Shown piece by piece: positions 14,237 to 18,664 of a DNA stretch of 18,664 bases. Location: contig CAMAWS010000006.1 in NCBI GenBank assembly GCA_945861845.1, positions 1-18,664 of the forward strand, written 5' to 3'. The notes beneath the pieces are model-generated. The model was not told the DNA's origin and did no database searches. It saw only the letters and a list, made by a program, of their open reading frames with translations. Position numbers and translations under genes: made by a program. The DNA is from Candidatus Sulfopaludibacter sp. SbA3 (GTDB lineage Bacteria > Acidobacteriota > Terriglobia > 20CM-2-55-15). Positions within the stretch are counted from its first letter, which is position 1. Every line of letters begins with the position of its first letter.

Positions 14237-16912
14237 CTACTGCGCCGGGGGCTTCCAGTTCTGGATGAGCGTGATCGGGGAGGAGACGTCGTCCAGCACC
14301 GTGTTGATCAGGAAGCGGCCGTCGCGGGCGACGTCGTATTGCCGGCCCTGGCCATTGTCCACGCCGCCGCCTAACATCCGCGTTGGAAACAGCGCCATCG
14401 GCGCTCCCGGCTCTAGCGTCGTTCCCGTCGTCGTGATCGGCGCGGCCATCATTTCGCCATTCGGACCCACGTAGTAGAGTTCCTTTCCATCCCGCCGCCA
14501 TACCGGATAGATGCCGCCGACGGTGGACACCTGCCACTGCCCAGTGGTCTCCTGACCCGTTGTCCCCGGTGCTACAGGCGCGGCAAACGGTTGGATGTAG
14601 ATTTCCGTCCGCCCCGATTCGTTCGATAGATACGCCACCCAGCGGCCGTCCGGTGAGAACCGGCCGAAGCGCTCACCAAAGTTGGTCTTCAAACACACCC
14701 ACGGCTTCCGCTCCCCGGTGAGCGGCAGTACCCATAGGTCGCGGTCCGTCTGCGGATCCTGGCTCTCATACAGGAGGAATCGGCCATCCGCGGACCAGTC
14801 GGTGGCCACCTTGATTTGGGAGGATTCCAGGAGAAATTCCTCTGCTCCCGCGCCGCTGGATGGTTTTTGATAGAGGTCGCGCTGCCCCTTCCGGTTCGAG
14901 TTGAACGCGAACCGGCTGCCGTCGGGCGACCAGATGGGGTCGCGGTCCTGGGCCGCATCAAACGTGAATCGGCTCGTGCGGGTTCCGTCCAGCAACCAGA
15001 TGTCCTGATTGCCTTGGACCGTGCGGTCCACGGCCACCCGTCGGCCATCGGGAGAAATGTTGGGAAAACGGAGGTTATTTTCATCCGGCGCACCCATCGT
15101 GCCCAACGCCTTGCCGGACCTGTCGAACCAGGTCAGTTGCCGCCGGCTGTTCCCGCCCGTCCGGTAGGCCACCAGGCCCGTGGCCGATACCGACACGGCG
15201 CTCACATTTAAACCAGCGTCGAAGGCCACTGGATTGGCTAGGGTCACCGGATCCCCGGTGAGCGCCTGCTGTTCCAGATCCAGACGCTGGGCCACGAGTG
15301 TTCCCGCACGCACCCACACGAGCCACCCGCCCATCATTTCCATCATCCCAGGCAGCCCCTGCAGGTAGACGCCCCGCGTATCGGCCAGCGTCAACCGCTT
15401 CGTGTCTCCGGACTCGAGCGAGCCCAGATAAATTCCTGCGGTTTCCGGCGTTCCTTGCGCGAAGAACAGGAATTGGCGGCCATCTGGCAGGAAGAATGGA
15501 AACCGGTGGCTCAATTGCCGGTCGAGCTTCGTCACGGCCACCGCCTGACCCCCTGAGGCGGCCACGCGGAACAGCGGACCTCCGTTGGTTGGCGCAAACA
15601 GGATGACGCCGTCCGCGTTCCAGGTTCCGCCGCGGCTTGCCCCTGCCGTTGCGAATGTTTGCGGCGCGCCGCCGCCATTGTCGATCCGCTTTAGCGCGCC
15701 TCCAGCGAAGAAGCCGATTGACCGGCTGTCGGGCGACCAGAACGGAAAGCTCGCGCCTTCGGTTCCGGCCAGCGGCTGTGCAGAGGGGGACGCCAGGGAC
15801 CGCACCCAGAGGCCGGAGGCTCCATCGCCGGATGCCACGAAAACGATCTGGCGGCCGTCGGGAGAGAGTGCAAAGGAAATAGGATCAGCGGTCGTTGGAG
15901 TGACGATATCGAGGCGGGCTTCCGTCGGCGCGAGCGGTGGCGTTTCGCGGAGATGCCGCACAGTGGGAATGGCAAGCACCACAGCCACAAGCACCGCCGC
16001 GGCGAACTTAATCCATGCCAGCCGTCCGCCTCGCACGGGTGGAATCACCAGCGCCGCCGCCGGTTCCGCCAACGCCTGTTCGATGTCGATCCGCATGTCG
16101 GCCGCGTCGCGCCGCCGCTTCCTCGGATCTTTCTCCAGGCATCGCCGCAGCAACTCCGTGATTCGCCACGGCAGCTTCGACGGCAGCTTGCTCCAGTCCG
16201 GCTCCCGCTCGATGACTCGCGCGAGTATCTCGCCCACATCGTCCCCGGCGAATGCCGGACGACCGGTCAGCATTTCGTACAGCAAGGCGCCAAACGCGAA
16301 AATGTCCGTGCGCTTATCCACCGGCCGGCCTTTCGCCTGCTCCGGACTCATGTAGGCCGCCGTCCCCAGAATCACTCCCGCATTCGTCGCCCCCATGCTC
16401 AATGTCGGCGATTGCGAGAGACTCGCATTCGATGGCTCCACCTCAAACGCCTTCGCCAGTCCAAAGTCCAGGACCTTCACTATCCCTTCCGGGGTCACCT
16501 TCACATTTGCCGGCTTCAGGTCCCGATGCACGACTCCCTTCTCGTGCGCCGCCTCCAGCGCGTCGCAGATCTGATTCGCAATTGGAAACGCTTCATCGGC
16601 CGGGATCGGCCCTCGCCGGATGCGCTCGGCCAGCGTCTCTCCCGGAACCAGTTCCATTACCAGGAAGTTATGAGCCGCCGACTGCTCGAATCCGTAGATG
16701 GCCGCAATGTTGGGATGATTCAACGACGCCAGCACGCGCGCTTCGCGCTCGAATCGCGCCACCCGGTCCGGGTCGTGATTGAAGGCTTCGGGAAGGAACT
16801 TGATCGCAACACTCCGCCCCAGCTTCGAGTCGGTGGCCTGATACACATCGCCCATCCCGCCCGATCCCAGGTGCTTCGTGATTTCGTAGTGTGCGAGCTT
16901 TGTTCCAATCAT
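14237..16912 (-). CDS. Membrane Ser/Thr protein kinase with TolB/PD40 propeller
   Basis: 891 residues from the ATG at 16912. The kinase domain (about 8-285) is complete: glycine loop GSGGMG (16-21), VAIK with Lys38, catalytic HRDLKPAN (129-136), DFG (149-151), GTAAYMSPEQ (183-192) and DIFAFGALLYEMLTG (203-217). One transmembrane helix at about 300-317 separates it from an extracytoplasmic region with repeated SPDGRxIxF and WSPDSR-like units, the PD40 repeats of a TolB-like beta propeller, which may bind ligand, protein or glycan. This architecture is abundant in Acidobacteria. A TTG at 16990 would add 26 residues and is less likely because the family starts at MIGTKLAHYEI. No clear promoter was found. 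Confidence 0.9.
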   Translation of the reverse strand: MIGTKLAHYEITKHLGSGGMGDVYQATDSKLGRSVAIKFLPEAFNHDPDRVARFEREARVLASLNHPNIAAIYGFEQSAAHNFLVMELVPGETLAERIRRGPIPADEAFPIANQICDALEAAHEKGVVHRDLKPANVKVTPEGIVKVLDFGLAKAFEVEPSNASLSQSPTLSMGATNAGVILGTAAYMSPEQAKGRPVDKRTDIFAFGALLYEMLTGRPAFAGDDVGEILARVIEREPDWSKLPSKLPWRITELLRRCLEKDPRKRRRDAADMRIDIEQALAEPAAALVIPPVRGGRLAWIKFAAAVLVAVVLAIPTVRHLRETPPLAPTEARLDIVTPTTADPISFALSPDGRQIVFVASGDGASGLWVRSLASPSAQPLAGTEGASFPFWSPDSRSIGFFAGGALKRIDNGGGAPQTFATAGASRGGTWNADGVILFAPTNGGPLFRVAASGGQAVAVTKLDRQLSHRFPFFLPDGRQFLFFAQGTPETAGIYLGSLESGDTKRLTLADTRGVYLQGLPGMMEMMGGWLVWVRAGTLVAQRLDLEQQALTGDPVTLANPVAFDAGLNVSAVSVSATGLVAYRTGGNSRRQLTWFDRSGKALGTMGAPDENNLRFPNISPDGRRVAVDRTVQGNQDIWLLDGTRTSRFTFDAAQDRDPIWSPDGSRFAFNSNRKGQRDLYQKPSSGAGAEEFLLESSQIKVATDWSADGRFLLYESQDPQTDRDLWVLPLTGERKPWVCLKTNFGERFGRFSPDGRWVAYLSNESGRTEIYIQPFAAPVAPGTTGQETTGQWQVSTVGGIYPVWRRDGKELYYVGPNGEMMAAPITTTGTTLEPGAPMALFPTRMLGGGVDNGQGRQYDVARDGRFLINTVLDDVSSPITLIQNWKPPAQ

Positions 16913-17000
16913 GGTGTGAAGAAGATTCGCGGAGCGGATTCTATCAAATAACCCGAGGAGCACTACTATTCCGAGGGTCAACGGAAGCAACGGCCACGTG

Positions 17001-17040
17001 GCAGCAAATATTCAAAGCGATGCCTGAGAACATTTGCTGC
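17001..17040. terminator. Possible stem-loop after the toxin-antitoxin operon
   Basis: Arms at 17001-17012 (GCAGCAAATATT) and 17029-17040 (AACATTTGCTGC) pair at 11 of 12 positions around a 16-base loop. The stem begins two bases after the toxin stop codon and could end minus-strand transcription or protect the mRNA end. No run of Ts follows, so an intrinsic terminator is uncertain; it may instead be a protein-binding palindrome upstream of the kinase gene. Confidence 0.4.
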
Positions 17041-17042
17041 GG

Positions 17043-17345
17043 TCAGGTGACCGGCACGATGTAAGCCCCTCTGACGTGGAGCACATGGACTTTGGCGCTC
17101 CTGATCGTAAATAGCACCCGATATCGGCCTACTGTCATCTGGCGAATCTCCTCTACAAACTCGTCATTTTCGGGAGCGAGCGGGAAACCTTTTGGCGCAA
17201 CCGCGAGTTGACTGAACACCGCGGCTCGTAACTGCCGAGCCCACCTCTTCGCCTGACGCTGGCCCCAGGCGCGGCAACCCCAGTCATATGATCTCCACAC
17301 GTCAGCCTGCGCGGATTCCTCAAAAATCACAACGCAGCGCTTCAT
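17043..17345 (-). CDS. RelE/ParE-family toxin
   Basis: 100 residues with the small basic build of RelE/ParE toxins. It has an N-terminal helical part rich in Trp, Arg and Gln (residues 10-45) and the typical final strands RQMTVGRYRVLFTIRSAKVHV (68-88) ending HVRGAY. Members either cleave mRNA at the ribosome (RelE type) or poison gyrase (ParE type); this sequence does not settle which. The ATG overlaps the TGA of the preceding Phd/YefM-type antitoxin by four bases, the usual order for this pair. The length is normal and nothing looks broken. Confidence 0.82.
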   Translation of the reverse strand: MKRCVVIFEESAQADVWRSYDWGCRAWGQRQAKRWARQLRAAVFSQLAVAPKGFPLAPENDEFVEEIRQMTVGRYRVLFTIRSAKVHVLHVRGAYIVPVT

Positions 17346-17635
17346 TCGTTCTCGGAGATACCTTTCTCAGCGAACAATTCCCGGAAGAATTCCGCTGCCG
17401 GTTTGCCCTTGTTCCGTTTCATGCTCTCCAGGCCCAGCCTGATTCCTTCAATGGCCTCGATTCTGTCTCTTGCCGCCAGTAGTTTCTGGTAGCTCTCCGC
17501 GTCCTGGACGACCAACTCCGCTTTGCCGTTCACTGTCAGAATCACCGGCTCTTTTGTCTTCTTCATCTGGCGCATCAGCTTCGCCGTGTCGCGTTTGAAT
17601 GTGCTGAGACTATGAATATCACGCGTCAGTTTCAT
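17342..17635 (-). CDS. Phd/YefM-family antitoxin
   Basis: 97 residues. The N-terminal half fits the Phd/YefM fold: DIHSLSTFKRDTAKLMRQM, then PVILTVNGKAELVVQDAESYQKL (30-52), the core that dimerises and binds operator DNA. The charged C-terminal tail, ending FFRELFAEKGISENE, would wrap and neutralise the toxin. A good ribosome binding site GGAG stands seven bases before the ATG at 17635. It is the first gene of the toxin-antitoxin operon and should repress its own promoter at the palindrome just upstream. Confidence 0.85.
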   Translation of the reverse strand: MKLTRDIHSLSTFKRDTAKLMRQMKKTKEPVILTVNGKAELVVQDAESYQKLLAARDRIEAIEGIRLGLESMKRNKGKPAAEFFRELFAEKGISENE

Positions 17636-17652
17636 CGGGTTGCTCCATTGCT

Positions 17653-17669
17653 AAATTCGCACTGAATTT
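17653..17669. promoter_or_regulatory. Candidate operator of the toxin-antitoxin operon
   Basis: A perfect inverted repeat, AAATTC and GAATTT with a 5-base spacer, lies 17 bases upstream of the antitoxin ATG. Position and symmetry fit autorepression by a Phd/YefM dimer. On the minus strand, TAGACT at 17685-17680, preceded by TG and one base, could be an extended -10 box just upstream; no good -35 box accompanies it. Confidence 0.45.
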
Positions 17670-17727
17670 CACAAGGCAGAGTCTAGCATATCCCTGTGCT
17701 CGCCCCAGTCCGCTACACTCCGGCAGG

Positions 17728-17945
17728 ATGCGCTCCACGTGGTTTGCCGGCTACACGCGAACCTACCTTGAACGCGGCCTGCAGATCGACGCACCCGGGA
17801 TATCCCCACGCTGCAAACGTACAAGGCCGAGTACGGACGGCAATCCCATGCGCCGTTCTGCTCGATACGGGAGGCCGGGACCGAATGGCTGGCGCCCGGA
17901 TTTCTGAAGCCCCGCGCCCACGGAGTGACTGGAAAGCCGCTTTCC
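17728..17945 (+). pseudogene. Frameshifted remnant resembling a DUF4143 / AAA-type ATPase
   Basis: The plus strand from 17728 reads WFAGYTRTYLERGLQ in frame, close to the WxxxYxxTYLERDV signature that opens the DUF4143 region of a common family of predicted AAA ATPases. After a frame change, the words RDIPTLQTYKAEYGRQSHA, then VLLDTGG in another frame, then TEWLAPGFL follow, in the order expected near the C-terminus of such proteins. At least two frameshifts and a large internal deletion are needed, so no functional product is expected. Similarity is from memory of the family pattern and the boundaries are approximate. The remaining bases from about 17946 to 18137 show nothing recognisable beyond the Shine-Dalgarno sequence of the next gene. 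Confidence 0.42.
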
Positions 17946-18137
17946 TGACGCAGCAATTGAAAACTCCCGCTATTCGGCGACTTTTCGGTCTGCAAATCCA
18001 CGAAAAGGCGAACTTGCGCAAGATGCGTGCTGATTTTCCGTGCGTTTGCGATGGTTCAGAACTTGCTGAAGTGCCGCCGGTATGCGTAATGCGCTTGAAG
18101 GCAGGCTGGAGTATCATGCGTTTCAGAGGTCACACCT

Positions 18138-18664
18138 ATGCAGATCGAAGCGCCGAAGAAGCTTTTCACCGTTGACGAGTATTACCGGATGGCGGAAGCC
18201 GGAATTCTGGGTCCGGAAGATCGCGTCGAACTCATCGATGGGGAAATCATCGAGATGAGTCCCATCGGAATCCGACATCTTTCATGTGTGAACCGCGCCA
18301 CCGAGGCGTTCATAACGGCCTTCAAAGGAAGAGCCGTTGTGAGCCCGCAAAATCCGCTTCGCCTCAGCAACTACACGGAGCCTCAGCCCGATTTGGTTTT
18401 GCTCAAGCCGCGCGCGGACTACTACGCGGCCAAACATCCGTATGCTGAAGATGCACTGCTCGTGCTGGAAGTTTCCGACACGACGCTGCGCTACGATCGG
18501 AATGTGAAACTGCCGCACTATGCCGCGGCGGGAATTCCGGAAGTTTGGATCGAGAATCTCCAGGAAGACCTGCTCCTCGTTTGCCGTGATCCTTCCGGAA
18601 ACGATTACAAGACCTGCCTCACGCTGCAGCGAGGCGACTCGGTCTCGCTCGCGGTGTTCCCGGA
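18138..18664 (+). CDS. Uma2 family protein (DUF820, PD-(D/E)XK fold), partial at right edge
   Basis: 175 codons from the ATG at 18138 to the window edge with no stop; probably only a few residues are missing, since the family is usually near 190. The family pattern is clear: FTVDEYYRMAEAGILGPEDR (10-29), ELIDGEIIEMSPIG (31-44) with His47, EPQPDLVLLK (81-90) with the acidic Asp85, and LLVLEVSDTTLRYDRNVKLP (107-126) with Glu111 and Lys124, then YAAAGIPEVWI (128-138). Uma2 proteins have a restriction-endonuclease-like fold but an unsettled cellular role; they often occur in many copies per genome. An AGAGGT stands seven bases before the ATG and supports this start. Confidence 0.86.
   Translation, partial: MQIEAPKKLFTVDEYYRMAEAGILGPEDRVELIDGEIIEMSPIGIRHLSCVNRATEAFITAFKGRAVVSPQNPLRLSNYTEPQPDLVLLKPRADYYAAKHPYAEDALLVLEVSDTTLRYDRNVKLPHYAAAGIPEVWIENLQEDLLLVCRDPSGNDYKTCLTLQRGDSVSLAVFP

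Noticed and set aside
15953..16951. 332-codon plus-strand ORF
   Set aside because: Antisense to the complete kinase domain; translation rich in Arg, His and Pro without recognisable domains.
16913..16990. TTGACC and TAGAAT as a promoter for the kinase gene
   Set aside because: The two hexamers are 32 bases apart, too far for a sigma-70 promoter, and no better pair was found.
17669..18001. 110-codon minus-strand ORF
   Set aside because: Low-complexity Arg/Ser-rich translation antisense to the ATPase remnant; no ribosome binding site or family pattern.

Overview
The window looks like a chromosomal stretch of a GC-rich diderm bacterium, most probably an acidobacterium or a close relative. This is inferred from gene style: a serine/threonine kinase fused to a TolB/PD40 propeller, a TPR plus TonB-C protein with a signal peptide, Uma2, and a YfhO-type membrane protein. 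No rRNA or other marker gene is present, so the taxonomy is tentative.

Region 1 (1-6009, minus strand) is a surface-polysaccharide operon of at least four tightly packed genes. In transcription order they are a small SAM methyltransferase, a Wzt-type ABC export ATPase with a C-terminal glycan-binding domain, a 959-residue methyltransferase / coiled-coil / GT2 glycosyltransferase fusion, and a GT4-type glycosyltransferase that runs off the left edge. Region 2 (6156-10208, plus strand, divergent) is a three-gene operon: another methyltransferase, a YfhO-family membrane protein, and a polyprenyl-phosphate glycosyltransferase of the CsbB/GtrB/DPM type. Region 3 (10222-12203, minus) holds a GT2 glycosyltransferase and a zinc-ribbon methyltransferase with overlapping ends. 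Together these nine genes form a locus for building, methylating and exporting a surface glycan. The Wzm permease and a GtrA-type flippase are not in view.

Region 4 (12237-12418) is a compact mobile or dispersed element, a 182-bp nested palindrome with perfect 28-bp terminal inverted repeats that are themselves palindromic. Region 5 (12436-16912, minus) pairs a membrane-tethered Ser/Thr kinase with a sensor-like propeller and a secreted or periplasmic TPR/TonB-C protein. The latter carries a metallopeptidase-like domain whose catalytic Glu is replaced (HALGH instead of HExxH).

Region 6 (17001-18664) is a genomic-flotsam zone: a Phd/YefM-RelE/ParE toxin-antitoxin pair with a palindromic operator candidate, a frameshifted remnant resembling a DUF4143 ATPase, and a Uma2-family gene cut by the right edge.

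A second dispersed sequence occurs twice (1061-1104 and 6013-6093), in both cases just upstream of a start codon in the polysaccharide operon. No tRNA, rRNA, CRISPR array or intact insertion sequence was seen.
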